Below, one piece after another: positions 1 to 8,688 of a stretch of DNA of 64,000 nucleotides. The DNA is from DATFVA01 sp963839165. Its GTDB lineage: Bacteria; Bacteroidota; Ignavibacteria; Ignavibacteriales; Ignavibacteriaceae. The stretch spans positions 1,116,001 to 1,180,000 of the forward strand of contig CAWIUG010000005.1 in assembly GCA_963839165.1 (NCBI GenBank), read 5' to 3'. The notes beneath the pieces are model-generated. The model was not told the origin of the DNA, did no database searches, and saw only the letters and a list, made by a program, of their open reading frames with translations. Numbering within the stretch: position 1 is the stretch's first letter; the number at the start of each line of letters is the position of its first letter. The position numbers and the translations under genes were made by a program.

Positions 1-3000
1 CGAAAGTCTGAAGTCACCGCTGCTTATTCCCTCTACATAACCATTTATTGCTTTGATGCAGATCTCAATAAGTTCATCATAAAGTTTCGCTGCCTCATCA
101 GGATCTGTATTTTTCCCGAAACCAAGTTCTTTTTTGCCGAAATCAGAGGCATTAAATTTAAGAGAATACAGAAGAGCACCGGCAGGTTTATAATCTTCAT
201 TAAGTTCAGCCTTAATAATTTCTTTTGCGGCAAATAAATAAAGCGGCAGCTGCAGCTTTAGTCCATCATACATATCCTGTTTCTGCAGGTTACCTTTCCC
301 CGTCTTATAATCATAAACCTTAAAGAGATTCTCCTCCCTGTTCAGGTCGATCCTGTCGATTTTGCCTCTTACCTTTATTTCACCTGCCTTAAGATCCTTT
401 AAAAGAACATCCTGACCCTGTTCCCTCTGAACACTTCCAAACCCGGTTTCAAAGAACACGGGTAAGAACCCCTCATTATTTTCTCTTTCAGCAGTAAGGA
501 ACTTGTAGAGAATTGAGTTCTTCCTGTTTCCTTCAACACCGAAAATCTTTTCTTTCTCGAAAAAAGAAAGTGGTGAATTGAAGTTTATATCTCCCACCAT
601 TTTTTCTGCAGTCCGGAACAGGATTTCTTCAGCCTGCCGGAAAACAGTATCACTACAGCCGCCGAGCACAATATTTTCTTCTTTTAATTTTGAGTAGAAT
701 GTAAAAAGGATAGCGTGAATCAGACTCCCGAGCTCCAGCGCTTCAATTTCCTCAGTCGGTTCCTCAAAGACATCAAGTTTCAAAACCCTCTCAGCGAAAT
801 ACCTGTAGGGACATAAGGCATAGGTTTCAAGCTGTGTAATTGAGAACTGTCTTTCTCTCATTTTAACGAGCTTCTCTTTTGCCGAATCAGATAAATCCTC
901 TGAGATAAACCCTGAATAAACAGATTCCCCGAAAGGTTCTGTACTCCTTAGACGGTCGATCATCATTGCTTCATTAACTTTTTCAGCGTTTATCCCTGCT
1001 TCCTCAAGTGAAACCAACTGCCCGGCCTGTTCTACACCATATTTCCCAATATAAGTAAGGAGCTGTTCTTTTGTATAAATTGTATTCTTATAATCCTGTT
1101 CATCTCCGTTTGTAACCTCAAAGCAGTTCATAAACTCACGCAGGAAATCCGACTGCACGAATTCCTTTCTGTCGTCTCTTCGGGGATAAGTAAGGTAAAG
1201 TTTTTTATTCCACGAGCAGAGCGACTGGTAAAAAAGATATCTTTCCTCCGTAAGATGATTGCGTTCGCCTCTGGTCATAGCCATGGACCCGGAGAAGAAT
1301 ATCTCGGGGGAAAATCTCGTAGGAAAATCACCATCGCACATACCGCCAATAAAGAGAACATTGAATTTTAGTCCCCTTATCTCGTTCAGCGTAGTGATCT
1401 GGACCCCATATCCCGGCTTCTCTTTCACATTAAACCTTGAAGAGCTTACCGCCATTCTCAGGTTATGGAGAAAAAACTTCAATGGAAATTTCTCTACTTT
1501 CCCGAACTGGTCTTCAAGCAGGGAAAGAATTTCGTCAGCAGTTTCAACAAATACATTTACCGATTTAATATTCATACCGGCATCCTCAATTCCCGCCGAT
1601 AATAAACTTACAGGGATCTGAAGATGATTTATTAGCCGGTGCAATTTTTCACGGAAGGCAGGGATGGTCGATTTAACAAGGAAAGGCTCGAGATAACTTT
1701 GCAGTCTGCCGATATCTTCAAGGGCAGACGAACAGGATCTTTTTATCTCCTCTGCATCATAAGCCCCGTTCTCCTCAGCCGAAACAATAGCTTCATTCAA
1801 AGTTCTCTGCCAGTTATCGTATCCCGATATTATTTTAAGTCTTGTGGAAACCCGCATCAGGTTTGTAACGTCAATCTCACCAGGACTTATAATACCTCCG
1901 CTGAGGGCCCTGAAAATATTTTTATAATAAAAATCATTTTCGGCAATCTCCAGAAAACTTATTAAGGCAATGACGGGAGAGGCGCTATCAAGGGGAAATC
2001 TATCCGTCAGGTTATACGGTAATCCATACAAAGGAAAGACATCTCTAATTATATCAGAGTAATTACTTATCAGGTTAAACACTACGCATATCTCCCCGGG
2101 GCTTACTTTATCCCGCAGAGTCAGCTGTTTGATCTCGGAAGCTATAGCCTTAACTTCTTCTTCTCTCGTTGAGGCTGAGATAGTTTTAATCTGATCTTTA
2201 TAATCTTTTAGAGCGCCGCCTTTTTTTCTAAAGAGGTTTTCCCTGTTCTCGTCCTGGAACCGGGTAAATAATGAAACAGAGCTGTCGGCAATTACACTAA
2301 AACCTCTTACAAGAAAATTGTCATAGCAGGTGTCAAGATGGGAAAATATGAGCGGATTATACCTGAAATAATCGAAACTGATAAAAAGTTCGCATTTATT
2401 AATAGAAGCCATCCTGTTTATTATTTCAATTTCAGGAAGAGTAAATTCATCAAAACCCTGGATGATGATAAGATTTACCGCCGGGTAAAGTGATGAAAAA
2501 TGATCAGTAAAATCTCCATGATTGAGTGCAGTAAGTTCACTGTATATATCTCCTATTTCCCTGCGGCCTGTTGTGCTGAGCTTCTGCTGATATTTCTCAT
2601 AGACACCGGCTATATCGACAGCCTTAATTTGTTCGGAACCGGTAAGTGACTGCGACTCCTGCCTAATTCTTTCCGGGTTGATTCCATGACGTTTATACTC
2701 ACCGATAACATTCCTGATTCTCTCTAATGTACCCCTGGGAATCTCACCCTCATAATTTGAAAAATATCTCAGCTTTGTTTCACTAAAGCTCTGCTGAAGG
2801 ATAACAGAGGCCGCAGCTTCAGTTATCATGGAAGATCTTACCGCATCTGAATTGAATAACAGTTTTGATGAAACAGAACCGATAGTTTCGAGGTTCAGCT
2901 TTCCGGAAGCCTTTCCGGGCGAACGTGAAACCATTTCCCTTGTAAGTGCCCTTATACGGCGGTTTGTAGGAACAATCATGAGGAGAGATTCGAGTCCCCG

Positions 3001-3069
3001 CTGTTTGATCCTCTGATCAATTTCAAAGTCTACATCAAAGCTCTGCCTTTTTGTTTTGGTTAAGATCAT
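1..3069 (-). CDS. AddB-like PD-(D/E)XK nuclease (3' end outside window)
   Basis: The frame is open from the ATG at 3069 to the window edge (1023 codons), so the C-terminus is missing. Near residue 753 lies CPYRYF inside QLETYALCPYRYFAER, the motif that holds the first iron-sulfur cysteine of AddB/RecB-type nucleases. LGSLIHAILF follows near 785, then GKIDRID and VYDYKTGKGN near 905-920, which supply the catalytic Asp and Lys of the PD-(D/E)XK fold. The N-terminus starts with an IVPTNRR segment like AddB motif Ia, but I see no Walker A before it, so helicase ATPase activity is doubtful. The likely role is DNA end processing in recombinational repair, probably with an AddA partner outside the window. 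The ATG overlaps the stop of the CYTH gene by 4 bases. Confidence 0.82.
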   Translation of the reverse strand, partial: MILTKTKRQSFDVDFEIDQRIKQRGLESLLMIVPTNRRIRALTREMVSRSPGKASGKLNLETIGSVSSKLLFNSDAVRSSMITEAAASVILQQSFSETKLRYFSNYEGEIPRGTLERIRNVIGEYKRHGINPERIRQESQSLTGSEQIKAVDIAGVYEKYQQKLSTTGRREIGDIYSELTALNHGDFTDHFSSLYPAVNLIIIQGFDEFTLPEIEIINRMASINKCELFISFDYFRYNPLIFSHLDTCYDNFLVRGFSVIADSSVSLFTRFQDENRENLFRKKGGALKDYKDQIKTISASTREEEVKAIASEIKQLTLRDKVSPGEICVVFNLISNYSDIIRDVFPLYGLPYNLTDRFPLDSASPVIALISFLEIAENDFYYKNIFRALSGGIISPGEIDVTNLMRVSTRLKIISGYDNWQRTLNEAIVSAEENGAYDAEEIKRSCSSALEDIGRLQSYLEPFLVKSTIPAFREKLHRLINHLQIPVSLLSAGIEDAGMNIKSVNVFVETADEILSLLEDQFGKVEKFPLKFFLHNLRMAVSSSRFNVKEKPGYGVQITTLNEIRGLKFNVLFIGGMCDGDFPTRFSPEIFFSGSMAMTRGERNHLTEERYLFYQSLCSWNKKLYLTYPRRDDRKEFVQSDFLREFMNCFEVTNGDEQDYKNTIYTKEQLLTYIGKYGVEQAGQLVSLEEAGINAEKVNEAMMIDRLRSTEPFGESVYSGFISEDLSDSAKEKLVKMRERQFSITQLETYALCPYRYFAERVLKLDVFEEPTEEIEALELGSLIHAILFTFYSKLKEENIVLGGCSDTVFRQAEEILFRTAEKMVGDINFNSPLSFFEKEKIFGVEGNRKNSILYKFLTAERENNEGFLPVFFETGFGSVQREQGQDVLLKDLKAGEIKVRGKIDRIDLNREENLFKVYDYKTGKGNLQKQDMYDGLKLQLPLYLFAAKEIIKAELNEDYKPAGALLYSLKFNASDFGKKELGFGKNTDPDEAAKLYDELIEICIKAINGYVEGISSGDFRLS

Positions 3070-3575
3070 CTGCTGTTTTTCTCCAGCATCAGGTCGCGGT
3101 ATGACTTGCGTATTTCATTTTTTGTATTGAGTTCAAGAACCTGAATAATATAGCTGAACCTGCTCTCCGCATCATCCTTCCCATTTATCACCAGGGTTTC
3201 AAGCTCAAGGAACGTTCCCAACCCTTTCACCTCATCAAGGTGAATCCTTGTATTATCGAATAAATAAAGTTGTCTCTTTTTTTCTACCACCGTCTCTGTT
3301 TCAAGAATATCATTCAGGTATTCCCTGGCGTCGTTTTTCTCAAGGGAGATAAGATTGTAATCAGACCACCTGCTGCCGCTCTTTTCATTTCTATTATATT
3401 TTATGAGCGTCTGGCTTCCATTTTCGATACGCAGCTTTAAGAGTCCTTTTTTATACCTGTAATAAACGTCTACCTGGTTAAGTTCCCCTTTATAATCCGC
3501 TTTTAATGCGTGGACTTTTTCCTTTATGGAGGAGGGGTTTTCGATACGGATTTTTAATTCCAGATTTACCGGCAT
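3066..3575 (-). CDS. CYTH-domain protein (class IV adenylate cyclase-like)
   Basis: 169 residues, the length of a single CYTH domain. The N-terminal strand NLELKIRI fits the ExExK signature with Asn at the first position, a variant I recall from proteins annotated as class IV cyclases that begin NIEIK. Further charged strands (KLRIENG, LIKYNRNEKSGSRWSDY, RIHLDEVKGLGTFLELE) match the tunnel-fold pattern that binds triphosphate and metal. HLDEVKGLG.FLELE is typical of CyaB-like rather than ThTPase proteins. Activity could be cAMP synthesis or triphosphate hydrolysis, and the sequence cannot decide. It lies one base after the methyltransferase and overlaps the nuclease gene, so the three form an operon. 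Confidence 0.75.
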   Translation of the reverse strand: MPVNLELKIRIENPSSIKEKVHALKADYKGELNQVDVYYRYKKGLLKLRIENGSQTLIKYNRNEKSGSRWSDYNLISLEKNDAREYLNDILETETVVEKKRQLYLFDNTRIHLDEVKGLGTFLELETLVINGKDDAESRFSYIIQVLELNTKNEIRKSYRDLMLEKNSR

Positions 3576-3576
3576 T

Positions 3577-4191
3577 TTATTTCTGTGTTTCCTTTTTTAT
3601 ATAAACCTGCAGCACTTCCCTGCCGCGCCTTGGCTTAATTGAATTTATTTTTTTAGATGAAAACTTCAGCTGAAGATGTTCCGAAAACAATTCGTAGAAT
3701 TCTTTTACATCTACCGCATAAGGGGGACCGCCCTCTCTATCCTCAACAGGGAAAAGTATTGCGATAAGTTTTCCACCCTCTTTTAAGAACCTTCCGGTTT
3801 TTTCAGCATATTCTTTTCTACTTTCCGGAAGTAAGGAACAGTATGTAACATAATCATAAACATAGTCAAAATATTTTTCGTAAACAGAATCAAGGTTAAA
3901 GATATCCTCGTGGATCAGGTTAACTTTTACATTTTCTTTATATGCGAGTTCTTGGGCAAGTTTGATGGCTTCTATCGAAAAATCGACTGCATATACATCA
4001 TACCCTTTTTTTGCGGCCAGTACAGCATCGTGACCCTTTCCGCAACCCGCTATCAGTATTTTACCGGGTTTCATAAACTCACCGGAAGCCATGAGGCTCT
4101 CGAATACAGGTGTGGGAGTTCTCATATCCCAGTGAGCCTCTTTGTGAATATATTTATCATCCCAGAACGACGCAGAATCAGGTGATCCCAT
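3577..4191 (-). CDS. SAM-dependent methyltransferase, TPMT-like
   Basis: 204 residues. It has an FWDDKY...HWD opening as in thiopurine methyltransferase-like proteins, motif I ILIAGCGKGHD at 45-55, and an acidic residue after strand 2 (VYAVDFS, D70) for the SAM ribose. The segment EDIFNLD and a later DYVTYCSLLPESR match motifs II and III of the class I fold. The substrate is unknown; the family methylates thiols, halides or small metabolites. It is the first gene of a minus-strand operon with the CYTH protein and the nuclease, and is divergent from the outer-membrane protein gene at 4263. Confidence 0.8.
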   Translation of the reverse strand: MGSPDSASFWDDKYIHKEAHWDMRTPTPVFESLMASGEFMKPGKILIAGCGKGHDAVLAAKKGYDVYAVDFSIEAIKLAQELAYKENVKVNLIHEDIFNLDSVYEKYFDYVYDYVTYCSLLPESRKEYAEKTGRFLKEGGKLIAILFPVEDREGGPPYAVDVKEFYELFSEHLQLKFSSKKINSIKPRRGREVLQVYIKKETQK

Positions 4192-4262
4192 AATTATCTA
4201 TAAAATAAGATGTTGATATTGATACAGACTTCGTTAATTTTGAAGAAAAAAAAGTTTTTAAT

Positions 4263-4910
4263 ATGAAAAAGTTATTGTTTGCGGCAATAATAATTATTCC
4301 CCTGCTAAATGTAAATGCACAGGAGATCGGCGAACTGGCTCCGGAGAAGGCTCCTGAAGTTTTTCCTGACAATGCGTTAGGACTTGATGTTATGTTCAGT
4401 GAAGGAGGATTCGGTTTAGGAGGTTTTTACAGGAGGCAGTTTTCTGATAAGGTTACCGGGTTTGTCGATCTGTCACTCTCTGAAGCTAAAGATGACCGCG
4501 AGATTGAGTACTATGATTTTTATACCAACACCACCTACACGGTAGGTAAAAAGAACCGTGTTTTCATGATTCCCATTAACTTCGGCGCCCAGTACAGGCT
4601 GTTCGAGAGCGTAATTTATGATAACCTGCGTCCTTACATTAATGCAGGTGTAGGGCCCACCATGGTTATAACCACACCTTATCGGGAGGAATTCTTCAAT
4701 TCGTTTGCGTACGCACAGATGAAGCTGGCTGCCGGCGGGTATGTTGGATTCGGTGCCAATTTTGGTTTGGATAAGAGTAGTCTGGTAGGCATCAATGTCA
4801 GATATTATATCATACAGTTTTTTGATAATGGTGTTGAAAGTCTTACCGGACACTACCATAAAACTCTTGGAGGATTCTTCCTGACTATAAATTTTGGGAT
4901 GATGTACTGA
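4263..4910 (+). CDS. Predicted outer-membrane beta-barrel protein
   Basis: 215 residues with a clear signal peptide (hydrophobic residues 4-17, cleavage after NVNAQ). The mature part has alternating strands rich in Gly and aromatics (GGFGLGGFYRRQF, GYVGFGANFGL) and ends in Tyr after LTINFGMMY, the usual C-terminal signature of an outer-membrane barrel. The size suits an 8-stranded barrel. No specific family is recognised. It is followed by the M14 peptidase gene 44 bases downstream on the same strand, and the two may be cotranscribed. Confidence 0.7.
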   Translation: MKKLLFAAIIIIPLLNVNAQEIGELAPEKAPEVFPDNALGLDVMFSEGGFGLGGFYRRQFSDKVTGFVDLSLSEAKDDREIEYYDFYTNTTYTVGKKNRVFMIPINFGAQYRLFESVIYDNLRPYINAGVGPTMVITTPYREEFFNSFAYAQMKLAAGGYVGFGANFGLDKSSLVGINVRYYIIQFFDNGVESLTGHYHKTLGGFFLTINFGMMY

Positions 4911-4954
4911 GCAGAAGATTCCCAATGGGGGGTTATAGTTAAATTTTAACTCAT

Positions 4955-6412
4955 ATGATTAAATACTTTTTTGTAATCATTATTTTTAATTCCATCTTGA
5001 TGGCGCAATACAGGGACTTTACCACACAACTCAACAGCTCTTACGAAAACTTCCGTGAGAAATCTCTAACCAACAGGCGATTCAAGCATTCAGATATCAA
5101 GCCGCTTATAGAAAATCTTAAAAAGAGCTCTCTGTTTACCGTGAAGCAAGAGGGTGTCTCGGCACGGAACCGGGAAATTTATCTTATATCGATCGGTAAA
5201 GGGAACACCAAAGTCTTTCTATGGTCGCAGATGCATGGCGATGAATCCACAGCCACCATGGCTCTTTTTGATATTTTTAACTTCTTCACACAAAGCGGTC
5301 GGTTTGATGATTTCAAAAAAAAGGTGCTGGAAAAGCTGACCATTTATTTTATGCCGATGGTCAATCCCGACGGGGCAGAAGTATTTGAGAGAAGGAATTA
5401 TTATCAGATAGACTTAAACCGTGACGCCTCAAGAGAACAGAGTCCAGAATCAAGAATTCTTAAAGCAGCTTTCGACTCGATAAAAGCTGACTTCGGATTT
5501 AACCTCCACGATCAGAGTATTTATTACAGCGCGGGACGAACGTTTAAGTCGGCTGCAATCTCCTTCCTTGCCCCTGCTGTAAATTATGAAAAGACCGTTA
5601 ACCCGGTTAGGAAAAAAGCGATGCAGCTGATCGGAGAGCTCGATAAAGTTTTAAGTGATTTTATACCCGGTCACATAGGTAAATACTCAGATGATTACGA
5701 ACCGCGCGCATTTGGTGATAATTTCCAAACATGGGGAACCAGTACAATCCTTATAGAAACAGGAGGCTGGAAAGACGACCCCGAGAAACAGTTTCTAAGA
5801 AAGATGAACTTCATCGCTCTGCTTGCTTCATTTAAGAGTATAGCTGAAGAGGGATATGCAAAAGAGTCCGTGGAAACCTATGAAGCAATCCCCTTCAATG
5901 AAAAAGACAACCTGATGGATCTGGTTTTAAGGAATCTCGACTATACCGTCAACGGTCAGAAAATAAAAATCGATATAGGAATAAACAGAACGGAAAGGAA
6001 TAAGGATTCGGCCAGGTCATTCTTTTCCATCGGCAGGGTGACTGATATAGGTGATCTTTCAGTATTCAGCGGGTATGAGGATTATGATTTAACGGGAATG
6101 GAAATTCATCGCGGGAAAACATACTCCAAAAGAATAGCCTCATATGAAGAACTTAAGGGAATGGATTTTAAGGATTTATATTCACAGGGAATTACTAACG
6201 CCGAAGCTGATTTTTCTCCCGAACATGAATACCTGGAATTCCCCATCAATATCGTCAAATCGACGCAGGACAACAAAAGGATCACCGTCGACGGTCCCGC
6301 TAACTTCTACATCACTCACCTCGGAAAAGTAGAATACGTTATAGTTAATGGGTTCTTCATAGAGACAAATAATCCGCACACAGATGGTGTGAACGGGGAA
6401 GTTATCCGCTGA
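4955..6412 (+). CDS. Secreted M14-family zinc carboxypeptidase
   Basis: 485 residues with an N-terminal signal peptide (residues 1-18). The zinc site is visible: H94-G-D-E97 and H185 (FNLHDQS). The substrate-binding Arg lies in LNRD (N155-R156) after NPDGAEVF, and the catalytic Glu is E268 in ILIETGGW. These are complete M14 motifs, so the enzyme is predicted active in the periplasm or outside the cell, cleaving C-terminal residues of peptides. The region after about 310 is a separate C-terminal part of unknown fold. Confidence 0.88.
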   Translation: MIKYFFVIIIFNSILMAQYRDFTTQLNSSYENFREKSLTNRRFKHSDIKPLIENLKKSSLFTVKQEGVSARNREIYLISIGKGNTKVFLWSQMHGDESTATMALFDIFNFFTQSGRFDDFKKKVLEKLTIYFMPMVNPDGAEVFERRNYYQIDLNRDASREQSPESRILKAAFDSIKADFGFNLHDQSIYYSAGRTFKSAAISFLAPAVNYEKTVNPVRKKAMQLIGELDKVLSDFIPGHIGKYSDDYEPRAFGDNFQTWGTSTILIETGGWKDDPEKQFLRKMNFIALLASFKSIAEEGYAKESVETYEAIPFNEKDNLMDLVLRNLDYTVNGQKIKIDIGINRTERNKDSARSFFSIGRVTDIGDLSVFSGYEDYDLTGMEIHRGKTYSKRIASYEELKGMDFKDLYSQGITNAEADFSPEHEYLEFPINIVKSTQDNKRITVDGPANFYITHLGKVEYVIVNGFFIETNNPHTDGVNGEVIR

Positions 6413-6508
6413 ATATTTGATAAATAGTTTAATTTTGATATAATTGCTGATAACAAATACCAGTCATCTTATAACCAGTAGCCAAATATGTTTCCTTTTC
6501 CAATATTA

Positions 6509-7090
6509 ATGGCGATAATTGATGATCAAAAGCAGCTGTATGCTGAATTTGAGAAAGAGGCAATTCCCCATATGGATGCTCTTTACAATTTTGCCCTCAG
6601 AATGACAGGCGACAGCGATGAAGCAGACGATCTTGTACAGGAAACATATCTTAAAGCTTTCCGGTTTTTCGACAAGTTTGAAAGGGGAACTAACTGCAAG
6701 GCATGGTTGTTCCGGATAATGAAGAACACCTTTATCAATTCCTACAGGAAATCTTCTAAAGAACCCGATAAGATTGATTATGAGGATGTGGAAAATTTCT
6801 ATGAGAATATAAAATCTTCTTCAACCGACAGTGCTCATCTGGAAAAGGAAATGTACGATAATCTTCTCGATGATGAACTTTCCAACGCCCTGGCCTCACT
6901 CCCCGAAGATTTCAGAACAGTAATAATTTTATGCGACATCGAGGGTTTCTCATATGACGAGATAGCCGATTTTGTTGATATCCCCGTAGGTACTGTCAGG
7001 TCGAGGCTTCACCGTGCAAGGAAAATGCTTTTTGCAAAACTTTACAATTATGCCGCGGATAAAGGCTACATAGATAAGACGGACGAATGA
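6509..7090 (+). CDS. ECF-type RNA polymerase sigma factor (RpoE family)
   Basis: About 193 residues from the chosen ATG (MAIIDDQ). An upstream in-frame ATG at 6488 adds seven hydrophobic residues that look non-native, and neither start has a strong ribosome site. Region 2 is clear (NFALRMTGDSDEADDLVQETYLKAF, with core-binding and -10 recognition helices), as is region 4 (LPEDFRTVIILCDIEGFSYDEIADFVDIPVGTVRSRLHRARK, the -35 helix-turn-helix). The acidic linker between them is normal. The gene is followed 4 bases later by a small protein that may modulate it, and then by a stress gene. Confidence 0.92.
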   Translation: MAIIDDQKQLYAEFEKEAIPHMDALYNFALRMTGDSDEADDLVQETYLKAFRFFDKFERGTNCKAWLFRIMKNTFINSYRKSSKEPDKIDYEDVENFYENIKSSSTDSAHLEKEMYDNLLDDELSNALASLPEDFRTVIILCDIEGFSYDEIADFVDIPVGTVRSRLHRARKMLFAKLYNYAADKGYIDKTDE

Positions 7091-7094
7091 TTTT

Positions 7095-7349
7095 ATGAGA
7101 GAAAACAGGGATTTATATTATATAGCCGCGCTTGCAGACGGAGAGATAAAAGATGCCTCGCTCGAGAAAAAACTGCGCGCTGAGATCAGGAATGACCCCG
7201 ATCTTCAGTTTGAGTTTTTCGTCCAATCATCAATTAAGAATCTTGTATCCCGGAGACTAAAGATAACCCCGGCACCAGTTAAAGTGAGGAACCGTCTCGA
7301 AAGAAAGCTGAATCATCTTAGCGGTTTCTTCAAATGGTTCCCGGGATGA
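7095..7349 (+). CDS. Small protein paired with the ECF sigma factor, possible anti-sigma
   Basis: 84 residues, starting 4 bases after the sigma factor stop, so the two are translationally linked. The N-terminus DLYYIAALADGEIKDASLEKKLRAEI resembles the start of anti-sigma N-terminal helices (a short acidic helix followed by a basic one). It lacks the HxxxCxxC zinc motif and has no transmembrane segment. The C-terminus is basic (RNRLERKL). Position suggests a soluble regulator of the sigma factor, but no family match is certain. Confidence 0.6.
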   Translation: MRENRDLYYIAALADGEIKDASLEKKLRAEIRNDPDLQFEFFVQSSIKNLVSRRLKITPAPVKVRNRLERKLNHLSGFFKWFPG

Positions 7350-7389
7350 AATTGAAAATAATCTTTGTCAATTAAATTAAGGTTGGAAT

Positions 7390-7848
7390 ATGTTTAATAT
7401 TAAAAACATCCTGCTGCCCACAGATTTCAGCAACCTTTCACTCTCTGCTGCCTCCTATGCAATAGATATTGCAAAACAATACGGTGCAAAAATTCATTTT
7501 CTGAACGTTCTGGAGAAAACCCCTCCTATTCTGGCTATAAGATCCCTGGATCTTTCCGAGGAAAAGATAGTAAAAACAATAGATGAGGACGCAAAAAATT
7601 CAATGAATAAGGCGCTTGAGAAGATTAATAAGGATAAAAGCGTTGAAATTGTTCCTGTCATTAAAAAAGGGATCGATTTCGAAACAATTATTGATTATTG
7701 TGAATCCAGCAAAATTGATCTGATAGTAATAGCTACCCACGGCAGAACAGGCATATTACGCACCCTTTTAGGCAGCGTTGCGGAAAAAGTTATAAGATAC
7801 GCAACCTGTCCGGTTCTGGTTATTACTCCCTCAGAGAACGAGAAATAG
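7390..7848 (+). CDS. Universal stress protein (UspA family)
   Basis: 152 residues, one Usp domain. It starts with the conserved NILLPTDFSNLSLSAASYAIDIA strand-helix and ends with the ATP-binding signature G-R-T-G-x9-GSVAEKVIRYATCPVLVI. This matches the nucleotide-binding class (G2xG9xGS). Cytosolic stress-related protein of unspecified target. It lies 40 bases after the sigma partner, so expression may be coupled to the sigma operon or come from its own promoter. Confidence 0.92.
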   Translation: MFNIKNILLPTDFSNLSLSAASYAIDIAKQYGAKIHFLNVLEKTPPILAIRSLDLSEEKIVKTIDEDAKNSMNKALEKINKDKSVEIVPVIKKGIDFETIIDYCESSKIDLIVIATHGRTGILRTLLGSVAEKVIRYATCPVLVITPSENEK

Positions 7849-7922
7849 GCAGGTATTATTTTCTTGATTATCCTCACTTCTTTTGATATATTTAATGTCT
7901 GCAAGTTTATAAAGGTATTAAA

Positions 7923-8306
7923 ATGGCTAGAGTTAAAAATGTAGAGGCTTTTTGCGGAATATGCAATGGGGTAAGGAAGATGGAATTACTCGGCGAAGTC
8001 TCTTTGAACGAAAATAGTGAGAACAAAAGATGGGCTAAATGCAAAAAGTGCAAGCAGACTATGATTATAGATCTAACGGCAGATGTTAAGGAAACCAAGC
8101 CTTCTTTAGAGGGAATAGAAAACGGAGATTGTACTGTTTATTCACCCACTAAATCATTTACAGTGGGCGAATCTATTTATCATCAGAATTGGGATGATTT
8201 CGGAAAAGTTGTTGGGAAAGAGGTTATGTCGAACGGGCACAGCTCTATTTCAGTAGAATTCCAGAAATCAGGTAATAAAAAATTAATTGAATCAATATCT
8301 CATTAA
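7923..8306 (+). CDS. Zinc-ribbon protein with CarD/Tudor-like C-terminus
   Basis: 127 residues. Two CxxC pairs (C11/C14 and C40/C43) form a probable zinc ribbon in the first 50 residues. From about residue 76 the pattern TKSFTVGESIYHQNWDDFGKVVGKE...SISVEFQKSGNKKLI resembles the small SH3/Tudor barrel seen in CarD and at the C-terminus of UvrD/PcrA (GDxVxHxxFGxGxVxxx...VxFxxxGxKxL). Such modules contact RNA polymerase or nucleic acid. I infer a role in transcription or translation, supported only by the fold and by rpsU 28 bases downstream. Confidence 0.6.
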   Translation: MARVKNVEAFCGICNGVRKMELLGEVSLNENSENKRWAKCKKCKQTMIIDLTADVKETKPSLEGIENGDCTVYSPTKSFTVGESIYHQNWDDFGKVVGKEVMSNGHSSISVEFQKSGNKKLIESISH

Positions 8307-8334
8307 ACCAACATTTAAAGCGAGGTGAAATAAT

Positions 8335-8526
8335 TTGGTTGGTATTTCAGTAGGCGAAAATGAATCAATAGATAAAGCTTTACGAAGGTTCAAAAAGAAA
8401 TACGAAAGATCCGGAGTACTGAAAGAGTTTAAGAAGAGAACCTTTTTTGTTAAACCTTCTATTAAGAAAAGAATGGAACGTCTGAAGGCTGAGAGGCGTG
8501 CCCACAGAACAGATTCAAACCTTTAA
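8335..8526 (+). CDS. rpsU: 30S ribosomal protein S21
   Basis: 63 residues, matching bS21: VGISVGENESIDKALRRFKKKYE, a conserved middle, then a basic tail (KKRMERLKAERRAHR). The start codon is TTG at 8335, supported by GAGGTGA about 9 bases upstream and by the N-terminus MVGI, which agrees with S21 homologues. No in-frame ATG gives a better start. bS21 sits near the anti-Shine-Dalgarno end of 16S rRNA and affects initiation. A strong terminator follows. Confidence 0.95.
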   Translation: MVGISVGENESIDKALRRFKKKYERSGVLKEFKKRTFFVKPSIKKRMERLKAERRAHRTDSNL

Positions 8527-8541
8527 TATAATTCAGTTGCG

Positions 8542-8597
8542 GGGCTGTTTATCAACCTGAACTTGTTTCAGGTTCTGATTTAAGACAGCCCTTTTTT
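8542..8597 (+). terminator. Nested-hairpin intrinsic terminator after rpsU
   Basis: Outer stem GGGCTGT (8542-8548) pairs with ACAGCCC (8585-8591) and is followed by six T. Inside it is a second perfect stem, AACCTGAA (8554-8561) with TTCAGGTT (8567-8574). The inner part belongs to a dispersed repeat that recurs at 11012-11041. Confidence 0.85.
8552..8581 (+). repeat. Dispersed palindromic repeat, copy 1
   Basis: A 30-base segment with core AACCTGAACTTGTTTCAGG that matches 11012-11041 at 27 of 30 positions. Both copies sit in the loop of a terminator and both are followed by AAGACAGCC, as if a terminator cassette had been copied. Confidence 0.7.
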
Positions 8598-8688
8598 ATG
8601 TCCTTCCCGAACCTTCCCATTTAGTTTCCAAGCCACCACCTTCATCAAATCAATCCCCTACCTATACATCCATTCAACAATTTAAACC

